DNA of 64,000 nucleotides, from NCBI RefSeq assembly GCF_001628715.1, contig NZ_CP011120.1, positions 868,001-932,000 of the forward strand, read 5' to 3'. A program made the translations under genes and the position numbers. The DNA is from Acetobacter oryzifermentans. Lineage in GTDB: Bacteria; Pseudomonadota; Alphaproteobacteria; Acetobacterales; Acetobacteraceae. Positions within the stretch are counted from its first letter, which is position 1, and every line of letters starts with the position of its first letter. Under the pieces are notes generated by a model. The model was not told where the DNA came from, ran no database searches, and was given only the letters and a program-made list of their open reading frames with translations. Below, piece after piece: positions 48,607 to 57,715 of this stretch.

Positions 48607-50232
48607 ATGTCAGAAAGCCGATCCGCTCCCGTTTCCGATCTTCCACGTGCCTGGCCTTTTGAGGAGGCGCGTAAACTAGCCGATCATGTTGGTGTGCGCA
48701 GCACCACCAACGGTGAGGACGATGCACGCCCGGCGCTGCTGGAAACGGGCTATGGCCCTTCCGGCCTGCCGCATATTGGCACGTTTGGTGAGGTAGCCCG
48801 CACATCATGGGTGCGGCAGGCCTACACAGCCCTAACAGGCCGCCCTTCGCGCCTGCTGGCTTTTTCCGATGATATGGATGCCTTGCGCAAGGTGCCCGAT
48901 AACGTGCCCCAGCGTGACATGCTGGAAAAATATATCGGTCAGCCTCTTTCCCGCGTGCCAGATCCGTTCGGCACGCACGAATCGTTTGCCGCGCATAACA
49001 ATGCCCGCCTGTGCGCGTTTCTGGACAGCTTCGGCTTTGAATACGAGTTTGCGTCTTCCACCCAGTATTATACCTCTGGTCGGTTTGATGCGGCACTCCG
49101 CCGCGTGCTGGAAGTGCATGATGACATTCTAAAGGTTATTCTGCCCACTTTGGGGGCAGACCGGCGCGCCACCTATTCCCCCGTTCTGCCGCTCCACCCC
49201 CGTACAGGTGAAGTGATGCAGGTGAAGATGGACGCCATAGATGCCGCAGCCGGTATTGTGCGCTGGACAGATCCTTCCAACGGTGAGGTGTTTGAAACAC
49301 CCGTAACCGGCGGCCATGCCAAAATGCAGTGGAAGGCCGACTGGGCCATGCGTTGGTATGCGCTGGGCGTTGATTATGAAATGTCTGGCAAGGATCTGAT
49401 AGACAGCGTGCGGCTTTCTGGCCGTATCTGTAAGATTCTGGGCGGCACTCCGCCAGCGGGCTTAACGTATGAGCTGTTTCTGGATGAAAAAGGCCAGAAA
49501 ATTTCCAAATCCAAGGGTAACGGGCTTTCTGTTGAAGAATGGCTGCGTTACGCCCCGCCAGAAAGCCTTGGGCAGTTCATGTTTAATCAGCCGCAGCGCG
49601 CCAAGCGGTTGTATTTTGATGTTATCCCCAAAACGGCGGATGAATATCTTACACACGTTGATAAAGCCAAGGTGTTGCAGGCCGAAAACCCCACGGGGAA
49701 TGATCTGCGTGCCAACCCGGCATGGTTTATCCATAAGGGCCACATTCCAGAAGATGCAGGCAGCCCGGTGCCGTTTAGCATGCTGCTCAACCTTGCCAGC
49801 GTTGCCAATGCAGATACGCCAGAAGTGCTGTGGGGCTTTATCCGCCGGTACGATGCTGCCGTTTCGCCCGAAACACACCCCATGCTGGCATGCTTGGTGA
49901 AACATGCTGTAGCGTATTACGCAGATTTTGTGCGCCCGGCCAAAACCTTCCGTGCGCCCACCGAACAGGAACGCGCTGCCCTGACTGATCTGGCAGAATG
50001 CCTGCGTGGCTATGAAGGTGAAGCCGCAGATGCTGGCACCTTGCAGAATCTGGTGTTTGAAGTAGGCAAGCGCCACGCGTTTGAACCGCTGCGGAGCTGG
50101 TTTACCTGCCTGTATGAAGTGCTGCTGGGGCAGAAGGAAGGGCCGCGCTTTGGTGGCTTTGTTGCGCTGTATGGCGTGGCAGAAACCGTGGCTCTGATAG
50201 ATACAGCCCTCCTGCGCGAGACGCAGGTTTAA
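48607..50232 (+). CDS. lysS: Lysine-tRNA ligase, class I
   Basis: Archaeal-type LysRS charging tRNA-Lys (sometimes named lysK). The HIGH motif is GPSGLPHIGTFGE (His56) and the KMSKS motif is KISKSKGNG (298-306). At 541 residues it is complete. Class I LysRS is the usual type in alphaproteobacteria. A gene for an MprF homologue, which uses Lys-tRNA as donor in other bacteria, starts 20 bases downstream, a suggestive pairing. Confidence 0.96.
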   Translation: MSESRSAPVSDLPRAWPFEEARKLADHVGVRSTTNGEDDARPALLETGYGPSGLPHIGTFGEVARTSWVRQAYTALTGRPSRLLAFSDDMDALRKVPDNVPQRDMLEKYIGQPLSRVPDPFGTHESFAAHNNARLCAFLDSFGFEYEFASSTQYYTSGRFDAALRRVLEVHDDILKVILPTLGADRRATYSPVLPLHPRTGEVMQVKMDAIDAAAGIVRWTDPSNGEVFETPVTGGHAKMQWKADWAMRWYALGVDYEMSGKDLIDSVRLSGRICKILGGTPPAGLTYELFLDEKGQKISKSKGNGLSVEEWLRYAPPESLGQFMFNQPQRAKRLYFDVIPKTADEYLTHVDKAKVLQAENPTGNDLRANPAWFIHKGHIPEDAGSPVPFSMLLNLASVANADTPEVLWGFIRRYDAAVSPETHPMLACLVKHAVAYYADFVRPAKTFRAPTEQERAALTDLAECLRGYEGEAADAGTLQNLVFEVGKRHAFEPLRSWFTCLYEVLLGQKEGPRFGGFVALYGVAETVALIDTALLRETQV

Positions 50233-50252
50233 AACGTAGCGCCGCAAGTTAC

Positions 50253-52340
50253 ATGACGCAGACCCCACCCCCACCAGCTCCCCCTTCTTCGCTTCCGGGC
50301 GGAGGGGGATGGAAAAAGTGGCTCAAGCATCTGCCGCATATTCTTGGTTTGCTGCTTATGGTGGCCGCCATTGTGGTGGTGCAGCACGAACTGCGGCATC
50401 TGCGCATTTCAGACATCCGCCACGCTATGGAGGCTATTCCGGCCCGGCAGATGTGGATGGCGGTTGGCTGCACGCTGCTGTCTTATTTTATCTTGTCCTT
50501 TTATGATCAGCTTGCTGTCATTCAGGTAGGGTATCGTAAGCTGCCTTTCCGGCGGGCGGCTTTTGCGGCGTTCTGTTCCTATGTGCTTTCACACAATCTG
50601 GGCTTTTCCGCTGTATCTGGCGCTGCCGTGCGGTATCGGCTTTACCGCAACTGGGGCCTTAATTCTTTTGCCATAGCCCAGATTATTGCCTTCTGCTCCG
50701 CCACTTACCTGTTGGGTGCTGCGGTGCTGATAGGTGCCGTGTTGATCTGGGAACCCACAGTGTTGCCAGGCATTGGCCACCGCGTGCCCGCATCTGTGCT
50801 GGCGGTTATTGGCGCGCTGATGTGGTGCGGCGTGGCGGCTTACATCGGGCTGGCGTTTAAGGTGCGGGAATTCCGCTTCCGTAAATGGGTGGTGGAACTG
50901 CCATCCCCCCGTATGGCCATTATGCAAACACTGGTGGCTACGGCAGAGGTTGCGGCTACGGCCAGCATTGCTTTTGTGCTACTTCCCCCCAGTGCTGGGG
51001 TAGATTTTGGCTCGTTTCTGGCCATTTACATTGCATCTTATACAGCTGGGCTGGTGGCCAGTGTGCCGGGTGGTTTGGGCGTGTTTGATGGGGCCATGCT
51101 ACTGGCTTTAGGCCCTTATATGCCTGCGCCACAAATTTTGGGCATGGTGCTGATTTTCCGGCTTTTCTATTACATTATTCCGTTGTTTCTGGCGGGTATC
51201 ATGTTTGCTGGGCATGAGCTGTTTTTGCGTGGCGATGCCGCTCTGGCAGAAAAGAAAAACCGCAAGATACAAAATAACCCAGATGCCGCCACGGCTCCTA
51301 TGCCCATGCAGCGCAGGCCCAGCCAAGTGGTGCGGGAAAGTGAAGCCGCTTTTTCTGTAGCTGTGGCAACGGGCACGGTTTCACTTTGCGGGGTTATGCT
51401 GATCTGTCTGGTGATGCTGGACCCCGTGCCCAAATTTGCCATGGTGCCAGAAAGCCTGCTGACAATGGCCCGTGTGGGCGGCAACTATGTGCTTTCCCTT
51501 ATGGGGGTGGTGCTTATCAGCTTGGCTATTGGGCTTTCCCAGCGGGTTACGCTGGCATGGCGTGGAGCGCTTTATCTGCTGCTTACCGCAACTGTGCTGA
51601 CATTTTTACGGGGCAATACATTTTTTGTGCCGGTTATGCTGGGGCTTTCCGCGCTGTTTATTGCGCCGTTCCGCTCCTGCTATTACCGGCACGCGCGGCT
51701 TTTGAGCGAACCTCTCTCCACCGGCACTCTGCTATCTTTGCTGCTGTTATTTGGGTGCGTCATCGCGTTGGCAACACGGCATGATACATCTGGCAGTTGG
51801 TGGCAGATGATGTTGGCTACGCAGGCCCGTGGCTCGGTCAGATGGACCATTGCGCTTTCCGTAGGGCTGGCGCTGTTTGTTGTGGCGCGGTTGATGTGGC
51901 CGGGGCGTATTATCGTGCGTGAGTGGGATGAAGACGCCTACACACACTATAAAAATCTGGATCATGCTCTGCCAGATATTCAGGCCTTCCGGCCGCAAGG
52001 GTATGTTACGGGGGAAGCGGGAGAGGCCATTCTGCCGCTTTACCGGAGAGATAGCTATCTGGTGGCATTGGGTGATCCGGCAGGGGGAGAAGCAGACAGC
52101 ATTTCTGCTATCTGGAAATTTCGGGATCTAGCCTTGCAGGAAGGCCTTAAACCCGTGTTCTGGCAGGTGGGGGATGACTTCCTGCGCATTTACGATGATA
52201 TCGGGCAGAGTGTATGGACACTTAATGATGGCAGCAAATTTAATTTCTGCTATCCAGCGAACGATATTGCGCAGGCATCACGCTTTGTTAGAACGTACAA
52301 GGGTGGTGCGGGCAATTTGGTGCCATCAGATTTTTCGTGA
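50253..52340 (+). CDS. MprF-like lysylphosphatidylglycerol flippase/synthase homologue, short C-terminus
   Basis: MprF proteins combine a membrane flippase domain with a cytoplasmic DUF2156 (tandem GNAT) domain that transfers lysine from tRNA to phosphatidylglycerol. The N-terminal 540 or so residues form about 14 helices with the flippase motifs GAAVRYRLYRNWG and SVPGGLGVFDGAML. The C-terminal part contains the first GNAT half (YLVALGDPAGG, GLKPVFWQVGDDFLRIYDDIG) but stops at residue 695, whereas MprF is usually 840-870. The next gene begins 57 bases later, leaving no room for the rest. Flipping may remain while lysyl transfer is doubtful. Confidence 0.82.
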   Translation: MTQTPPPPAPPSSLPGGGGWKKWLKHLPHILGLLLMVAAIVVVQHELRHLRISDIRHAMEAIPARQMWMAVGCTLLSYFILSFYDQLAVIQVGYRKLPFRRAAFAAFCSYVLSHNLGFSAVSGAAVRYRLYRNWGLNSFAIAQIIAFCSATYLLGAAVLIGAVLIWEPTVLPGIGHRVPASVLAVIGALMWCGVAAYIGLAFKVREFRFRKWVVELPSPRMAIMQTLVATAEVAATASIAFVLLPPSAGVDFGSFLAIYIASYTAGLVASVPGGLGVFDGAMLLALGPYMPAPQILGMVLIFRLFYYIIPLFLAGIMFAGHELFLRGDAALAEKKNRKIQNNPDAATAPMPMQRRPSQVVRESEAAFSVAVATGTVSLCGVMLICLVMLDPVPKFAMVPESLLTMARVGGNYVLSLMGVVLISLAIGLSQRVTLAWRGALYLLLTATVLTFLRGNTFFVPVMLGLSALFIAPFRSCYYRHARLLSEPLSTGTLLSLLLLFGCVIALATRHDTSGSWWQMMLATQARGSVRWTIALSVGLALFVVARLMWPGRIIVREWDEDAYTHYKNLDHALPDIQAFRPQGYVTGEAGEAILPLYRRDSYLVALGDPAGGEADSISAIWKFRDLALQEGLKPVFWQVGDDFLRIYDDIGQSVWTLNDGSKFNFCYPANDIAQASRFVRTYKGGAGNLVPSDFS

Positions 52341-52397
52341 TTAAATGGTGTTTCCTCGGGTAGAGGGCGGATGCCTCGGACAGAACGGTGAGGGGTT

Positions 52398-53135
52398 ATG
52401 TCAGCTCATTTTCCCGCAATGCTGTTAACGGCAACAGCATTTACATCCTCTATTTCCTCGTTTCTGCTGGCGTTTCCTGCGTTGTTTTCCATCGTCAACC
52501 CGTTTGGGGCTGCGCTTATTTTTGCGCAGGCAACGGCAGGCCGCTCGCAAACTGAAATTATGGCACTGGCGCGGCTGGTGTCTTTTTATTCCCTCTGCCT
52601 CATTATGGCTTCGCTTTGGCTGGGCAGTATGGTGCTGGCGTTTTTCGGTATTACCGTAAACGCGCTGCGGGTTGCGGGCGGGCTGGTTGTGGCTGTGCGT
52701 GCATGGGATCTGCTGCAAAGCCCGGAAACGGTTGAAGCGCAAAAGGAAAAGCAGGCCTTACAAGGTGGCCGTACGGTGATGGCCCCCAATTGGGCCGATG
52801 CTGCGTTTTTCCCGCTTGCCATGCCATTTACGGTGGGGCCAGGCACAATTGCTGTGGCTATTGCCCTTGGTTCTGGCTGCCCATCGGATGAGCCTTTTTG
52901 GGCATACACCATTGGCACCACGTTGGCTGGTGTATGCGTGGTGGCTATTGTGTGGGCCGCCTATTCTGGTGCGGATAAGCTGGTATCCATGCTGGGTGTT
53001 ACCGGCACGCGTATTGTTAGCCGTATGGCTGCGCTGGTGCTGTTGTGTATTGGCGTGCAGATTCTGGCCGCAGGTGTGCAGGGCTTTGCCATAGATATGT
53101 GGCGGCACCTGCTGGCCATAAAATTACACGCGTAA
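52398..53135 (+). CDS. MarC family membrane protein
   Basis: The 245-residue protein has six membrane helices and the MarC motifs FSIVNPFGAALIF near the N-terminus and PFTVGPGTIAVAIAL in the middle. MarC proteins were once linked to multiple antibiotic resistance in E. coli, but that role was not confirmed; they may transport small molecules. It follows the MprF homologue by 57 bases and may share its transcript. A small palindrome overlaps its stop. Confidence 0.9.
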   Translation: MSAHFPAMLLTATAFTSSISSFLLAFPALFSIVNPFGAALIFAQATAGRSQTEIMALARLVSFYSLCLIMASLWLGSMVLAFFGITVNALRVAGGLVVAVRAWDLLQSPETVEAQKEKQALQGGRTVMAPNWADAAFFPLAMPFTVGPGTIAVAIALGSGCPSDEPFWAYTIGTTLAGVCVVAIVWAAYSGADKLVSMLGVTGTRIVSRMAALVLLCIGVQILAAGVQGFAIDMWRHLLAIKLHA

Positions 53136-53153
53136 CGCCATTAAAGGCGTTAT
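53131..53153. terminator. Palindrome spanning convergent stop codons of marC-like gene and rlmJ
   Basis: TAACGCC (53133-53139) and GGCGTTA (53146-53152) form a perfect 7-bp stem with a 6-base loop. The stop codons of both facing genes lie in the arms, as at 15388-15414. No T-run follows. Confidence 0.35.
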
Positions 53154-53971
53154 TCTGCCACAAGCTGGGTTACGCAGCTTTCATGCGCGCCCAGCGCGTG
53201 TTGCAGTTGTTCAAGCTGTACACTTGCTTTTTCTGCAAAGCCAAAAGGCGGCCGTATAACAAGTAAGCCTGCGCCGTTAAGCTGATCCGGGTTGTGTGGC
53301 GGCTGCATAAGTAACTCCGCCACGCAGATATTGCGGATACCGGTGGCCATTAACGTTTCATGAAAAATACGAACGGGCGTGCGGTGCTTGATGGGATACC
53401 AAATGGCAATAATGGCATTGGCAAAGCGGGCCTGAATGGTCTGTACGGCTTGTGCAAGCCGGTCGAATTCCCCCGGTTCTTCAAACGGCGGATCAATCAG
53501 AATAAGCCCGCGCTTGGCGGTTTTGGGCGGAAGCAGGGCGCGCAGGGCTTCATAGGCATCTCGCTCATGCACCGTTACATTTGGAGTGTTGGCAAATAGT
53601 CGGTAGAGGCTGCGCTTATCTTCCGGGTGTTTTTCGCAACAAATGAGTGAATCCTGCGTTCGCAGCATCTGCGCAATAATGAGCGGAGAACCGGGATAAA
53701 ACTCTGGGCCGCCCGCTTGTTTTACCTGTTCCAGCCAATCTGCCAGTGGGCTGGAAGCATCTTCATGCCACAGTTTGCCTACGCCATCTTGCCATTCCTG
53801 CGTTTTTTCAGCTTCGGGGCTGTGCAGATCATACCGCCCGATACCAGCATGTGTATCCAACACCATAAAGGGTGCAGGTTTGCGTAAAAAGCTTTGCAGC
53901 AAGGTGACAAGCAAGGCGTGCTTCATGCAGTCGGCAAAGTTACCGGCGTGGTAGGCGTGGCGGTAGTTCAT
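53150..53971 (-). CDS. rlmJ: 23S rRNA (adenine-2030-N6)-methyltransferase RlmJ
   Basis: This enzyme methylates A2030 of 23S rRNA. The N-terminus MNYRHAYHAGNFADCMKH is diagnostic, followed by VLDTHAGIGRYD (motif I) and LILIDPPFEEPGEFDRL (motif IV, DPPF). The 273-residue length is normal. Its start overlaps the tsaD stop by four bases, so it is co-transcribed with tsaD. Confidence 0.94.
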   Translation of the reverse strand: MNYRHAYHAGNFADCMKHALLVTLLQSFLRKPAPFMVLDTHAGIGRYDLHSPEAEKTQEWQDGVGKLWHEDASSPLADWLEQVKQAGGPEFYPGSPLIIAQMLRTQDSLICCEKHPEDKRSLYRLFANTPNVTVHERDAYEALRALLPPKTAKRGLILIDPPFEEPGEFDRLAQAVQTIQARFANAIIAIWYPIKHRTPVRIFHETLMATGIRNICVAELLMQPPHNPDQLNGAGLLVIRPPFGFAEKASVQLEQLQHALGAHESCVTQLVAE

Positions 53972-55089
53972 GTGGTGGGTGTTTCTGCTTCAAAACGGCT
54001 GGCCATGTCTTCCAGTGGCCAGCGCGGGCGGGGGCGTAGGGCGTTATCGTTTATGGGGGGCAGGTGGCGTGTGGCGGCTTCCTGCCACGTTTCCAAGGCT
54101 GCCCAACCCACCATAACGGCATTATCCGTGCACAAGCGTAAAGGGGGAGCTGCAAAGCGTAGGCCACGTTGTGCGGCTGTTTTTTCTAAAGCCGCACGCA
54201 AAACTGTATTTGCAGCCACGCCACCGGCAGCCACCAACAGTTTGGCTTCGGGCATCATATCTAGTGCGTGCTCAATACGGTTGGTCACTACATCTGCTAC
54301 GGCTTGCTGAAAGGATGCCGCCAGATCTGCCGCAAACTGGCGGGGCAAAGGCGCCTTGCCAAAAGGTGCGAGCTTTTGGGAGATGGCGGTTTTTAGGCCG
54401 GAGAAAGAAAAATCGCAGCCCTCACGCCGCCAGAGGGGGCGGGGTAGGGAGACGGCTTTGGGGTTGCCTTCCCGCGCCAGTTTTTCCAGTTCCGGGCCGC
54501 CGGGCCAGCCAAGACCCAGCATTTTGGCAACTTTATCAAACGCTTCACCGGCGGCATCATCAATCGTGCCGCCTAGTTTGCGGTAATGGCCTACGCCTTC
54601 CACTGCAATACATTGGCAATGGCCACCAGAAACCAGCAGCAGCAGGTAAGGGAAGGGGGCGCCATCGGGCACAATACCGGGCAGCCGCGCCGTAAGGGCA
54701 TGGGCTTCCACATGGTTGACTGCTACAAACGGAATACCCAGCGCCAATGCCAGCCCCTTGGCAAAACCGCTGCCCACAATCAGCCCGCCAATAAGCCCCG
54801 GCCCGGTGCTGGCGGCAATGAAAGACAGAGTCGCGGGGGGGGTGTTGGCATCCTGCAAAGTGGCCCGAACCAGATTCGGCAGTAGGGCCAAATGAGCGCG
54901 TGCCGCAATTTCTGGCACCACGCCACCAAAATCTGCATGCCCATCCTGAGAAATAACACGCTGCGCCAGCACGGTGCCATCAGGGGCCAAAATGGCGCAT
55001 GCGGTTTCATCGCAAGAAGATTCAATGGCCAGTATTGGGCCATCTGGCCTGCGGTTTTGTGCGGTTTCGTTCATGGACGCATCATGCAA
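53968..55089 (-). CDS. tsaD: tRNA threonylcarbamoyladenosine (t6A37) transferase subunit TsaD
   Basis: Transfers the threonylcarbamoyl group to A37 of ANN-decoding tRNAs, with TsaB and TsaE. Landmarks are ILAIESSCDETACA, the metal motif NHVEAHALTA (HxxxH) and LLVSGGHCQCIAVE. The 373-residue length fits. Starts at 55089 and 55074 are both in frame. It is divergent from hemC, as is common in alphaproteobacteria. Confidence 0.96.
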   Translation of the reverse strand: MHDASMNETAQNRRPDGPILAIESSCDETACAILAPDGTVLAQRVISQDGHADFGGVVPEIAARAHLALLPNLVRATLQDANTPPATLSFIAASTGPGLIGGLIVGSGFAKGLALALGIPFVAVNHVEAHALTARLPGIVPDGAPFPYLLLLVSGGHCQCIAVEGVGHYRKLGGTIDDAAGEAFDKVAKMLGLGWPGGPELEKLAREGNPKAVSLPRPLWRREGCDFSFSGLKTAISQKLAPFGKAPLPRQFAADLAASFQQAVADVVTNRIEHALDMMPEAKLLVAAGGVAANTVLRAALEKTAAQRGLRFAAPPLRLCTDNAVMVGWAALETWQEAATRHLPPINDNALRPRPRWPLEDMASRFEAETPTT

Positions 55090-55219
55090 AACAGCGTATC
55101 CTTACGGTAACGCAATAGGTGGACGGGGGCGGAATGTTTTTTCGGTCGCGCAAGTTTTTCAGACCAGCCGGGCATCATCACTTCTTGTCCTTTCTCTACT
55201 CCCGGTAATAGACACTCTT

Positions 55220-56293
55220 ATGGATTCAGCCTACCCTTCCTCATCCGCCCCTTCTCCTGCGTTGCAGGAACTTGCGGCGGAAGCGGCGGCCCGCCAGAAA
55301 AAGGCAAGTGGCCATTCTGGGCGCCGCACCCTGCCTTTGCGTGTTGGCACGCGGGGTTCGCCCCTTGCGCTGGTGCAAACGCGCGCCTTCCTTACCACAC
55401 TGACACGCTTCTGCCCCGTCTTGCGGGATATGGGTGCGTTTCAGGAACACCAGATTAACACCACGGGTGATCAGGTGCAAAATCGGCGTTTGGCCGAAAT
55501 TGGTGGTAAAGGCCTGTTTGCAAAGGAAATTCATGAAGCCCTAGCCGATGGGCGGATTGATTTTGCCGTGCACAGCCTTAAGGACTTGGAAACCACGCTG
55601 CCCCCCGGCCTTGTGCTGGCCTGCACCCTTAAGCGGGAAGATGCGCGTGATGCCCTTATCCTTAGCCCTGGCCTTGCGCAGTCCGACCCGGATGATCCGT
55701 ATTCCGCCCTGCCAGAAGGTGCGCTTGTAGGCTGCGCATCCGTGCGTAGGCAGGCACAGATGCTGCATGTGCGGCCAGACCTGCAATTTGGCCTGCTGCG
55801 TGGCAACGTGCAAACCCGACTCGATAAACTCGCCGCCCATCAGTGTCAGGCTACGTTGCTGGCTCTGGCCGGGCTAAAGCGCCTTGGCATGGCAGAGCGT
55901 GCCAGCATTGTGCTGGACCCCACAGTTATGGTGCCAGCCGCAGGGCAGGGCATTGTAGGCGTAACCGTGCGCGAAGATGATGTTGAACTGCGCGAACTGT
56001 TATCTGCAATTGAAGATTACGAGGCCCGCGCTGTTGCCACGGCAGAGCGTTCTTTGTTGGCGGAACTGGATGGCTCCTGCCGTACGCCTATCGGTGGCTA
56101 TGCACAGCTTCTTCCCGCCGAGGAGGGCAAAGACCCCAAGCTGCATCTTACGGGCCTTGTTGCGCGTGAAGATGGGTCTTTCCTGTTAAAGCGTAGCATT
56201 ACTGGCATGCCGGAAGATGCTGCAAGGTTGGGTAAGGAGCTGGGTGAAAGCCTGCGCAAAGATAGCCCTTCTGATATTTTTGAGGAAAACTGA
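55220..56293 (+). CDS. hemC: Hydroxymethylbilane synthase (porphobilinogen deaminase)
   Basis: Polymerises four porphobilinogen units for heme. Landmarks are RVGTRGSPLALVQT, GGKGLFAKEIHEAL, DFAVHSLKDLETTLP and LDGSCRTPIGGYA, whose Cys binds the dipyrromethane cofactor. I chose ATG at 55220 (357 residues), which gives an unusual N-terminal extension of about 45 polar residues before the conserved start; longer in-frame readings into the tsaD promoter region are implausible. It is followed nine bases later by hemD. Confidence 0.95.
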   Translation: MDSAYPSSSAPSPALQELAAEAAARQKKASGHSGRRTLPLRVGTRGSPLALVQTRAFLTTLTRFCPVLRDMGAFQEHQINTTGDQVQNRRLAEIGGKGLFAKEIHEALADGRIDFAVHSLKDLETTLPPGLVLACTLKREDARDALILSPGLAQSDPDDPYSALPEGALVGCASVRRQAQMLHVRPDLQFGLLRGNVQTRLDKLAAHQCQATLLALAGLKRLGMAERASIVLDPTVMVPAAGQGIVGVTVREDDVELRELLSAIEDYEARAVATAERSLLAELDGSCRTPIGGYAQLLPAEEGKDPKLHLTGLVAREDGSFLLKRSITGMPEDAARLGKELGESLRKDSPSDIFEEN

Positions 56294-56302
56294 GGTAACG
56301 CC

Positions 56303-57031
56303 ATGCGTCCGCGTGGTGTGATTGTCACACGCCCGGAACCGGGGTTGAGTGAAACAATGGCAGCCGTTGCGGATGCAGGGTGGCTGCCATTGGCCTCACC
56401 TGCATTGGTTGTGCAGCGGTATACGCTGCGTCTGCCCCAAAAATTACCCGCAGCCATATTGCTTACCAGTGGGCAGGCTGTTTCTGCTGTGGTTGTAGCC
56501 GCACAGCAGGCCAAAGCGCTGGATATGCCGGTTTACGCAGTAGGGGATCGTACAGCCCAACGCGCGCGTGATGCCGGGTTTACATGTGTGAAAAGCGCAG
56601 ATGGTGATGCCCGTGCGCTTGTCTCGCTTTTACAAACCCACCAACAGCCAGAACAAGGCAGCTTGCTGCTCTGCTCTGGGGCAAGGCAGGGCGTAGAGCT
56701 TGCGGCTTGGTGCAGGCAGGCGGGGTTTAAGGTTATGCGCCGCGTTGTGTATGCGGCCAAACCGATCCAGAAAATAACCGAACAAACGCGTACAGCCATT
56801 CAGGCTGCCAAGGTAGCGGTTGTTCTGTTTTTTTCAGCAGAAAGTGCAGCAAGCTGGTTGGCAGCTTTGCCAGAAGCCGAGCAAAAGAGGCTGGCAGCGC
56901 AGGCGCGTGCGGTGGTGATATCTGGCCGTGTGGCAGATGTTTTGCGTAACGCGGGTTGGCACGATGTGCATATAGCGGCCCATGTTTCTGCCGCAGCAGT
57001 TATGGAAGTTCTGGGACTATATCACGTATAA
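56303..57031 (+). CDS. hemD: Uroporphyrinogen-III synthase
   Basis: Closes hydroxymethylbilane with D-ring inversion. HemD proteins are poorly conserved, but the 242-residue length, the GVIVTRPEPGLSETMAAV start, AVGDRTAQRARDAGF and the position right after hemC support the call. A terminator follows at 57031. Confidence 0.9.
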   Translation: MRPRGVIVTRPEPGLSETMAAVADAGWLPLASPALVVQRYTLRLPQKLPAAILLTSGQAVSAVVVAAQQAKALDMPVYAVGDRTAQRARDAGFTCVKSADGDARALVSLLQTHQQPEQGSLLLCSGARQGVELAAWCRQAGFKVMRRVVYAAKPIQKITEQTRTAIQAAKVAVVLFFSAESAASWLAALPEAEQKRLAAQARAVVISGRVADVLRNAGWHDVHIAAHVSAAAVMEVLGLYHV

Positions 57032-57066
57032 AAAAACCTCCGCACCCGTAAGTGCGAAGGTTTTTT
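57031..57066. terminator. Bidirectional terminator between hemD and secB
   Basis: AAAAAACCTCCGCAC and GTGCGAAGGTTTTTT form a 15-bp stem with one mismatch and a 6-base loop, with A and T runs on the two sides. It serves both convergent genes. Confidence 0.88.
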
Positions 57067-57093
57067 GCAACCCTTAAAGCAAAGGCAACGCGA

Positions 57094-57591
57094 TTATGCG
57101 TGGCCTGCTGCTTCGGGGAATTCTGCGCGGCGTGCCTGCCACAGAGCCACAAAGTCGATCGGCTGTAGCACGATGGGCGGGAAGCCGCCATCACGCGTTA
57201 CATCGCTGATGATGTTACGGGCGTAGGGGAAGATCAGGCGCGGCACTTCAACCAGCAGGATCGGTTCGATCAGTTCCTGCGGCGGGTTGGTAAGCGTTAC
57301 GACAGCGGCGTAAACCAGCTCGGTCAGGAACACAGTGCGGCCAGCGGGGCCACCTTCCTTTTCCGGGGCTTCCTTGGCTTCTGCCTTAATGGACAGAACA
57401 ACCTCGTAAACCATCTGGTCATCCTGCAGGCGGTTGGCCTGCACATCAATGTTCACGCCAATCTGGGGCTGGCTGCGCAGGGTGGCAAAAATTTCTGCAC
57501 CAACCGGCACTTCAAACGACAGATCGCGGGTGTACTGCAAATTAACGGCAAGCGGCAGTGCGGGTGGGGCACTCTGTTCTGTTTCAGACAT
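57094..57591 (-). CDS. secB: Protein-export chaperone SecB
   Basis: SecB keeps preproteins unfolded and delivers them to SecA. The 165-residue chain contains the family pattern QYTRDLSFEVP, VYEVVLSI, YAAVVTL and YARNIISDVTRDGGFPP. I chose ATG at 57591 (MSETEQSAPP); the longer reading adds a Cys-containing unconserved leader. It lies near a Tim44-like gene (58395), a known alphaproteobacterial neighbourhood. Confidence 0.95.
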   Translation of the reverse strand: MSETEQSAPPALPLAVNLQYTRDLSFEVPVGAEIFATLRSQPQIGVNIDVQANRLQDDQMVYEVVLSIKAEAKEAPEKEGGPAGRTVFLTELVYAAVVTLTNPPQELIEPILLVEVPRLIFPYARNIISDVTRDGGFPPIVLQPIDFVALWQARRAEFPEAAGHA

Positions 57592-57715
57592 CGGTTCTGC
57601 TTTCGTCAGCTTCAACTTTGGATACCCTTCGCGGTAGCATGCCCGCAGGCATCCGCCAACTGTAAGCGGCATGTTTGGCAGGGTATCTGGGCTGTGCGGG
57701 GCGTTTTATGCGCGC

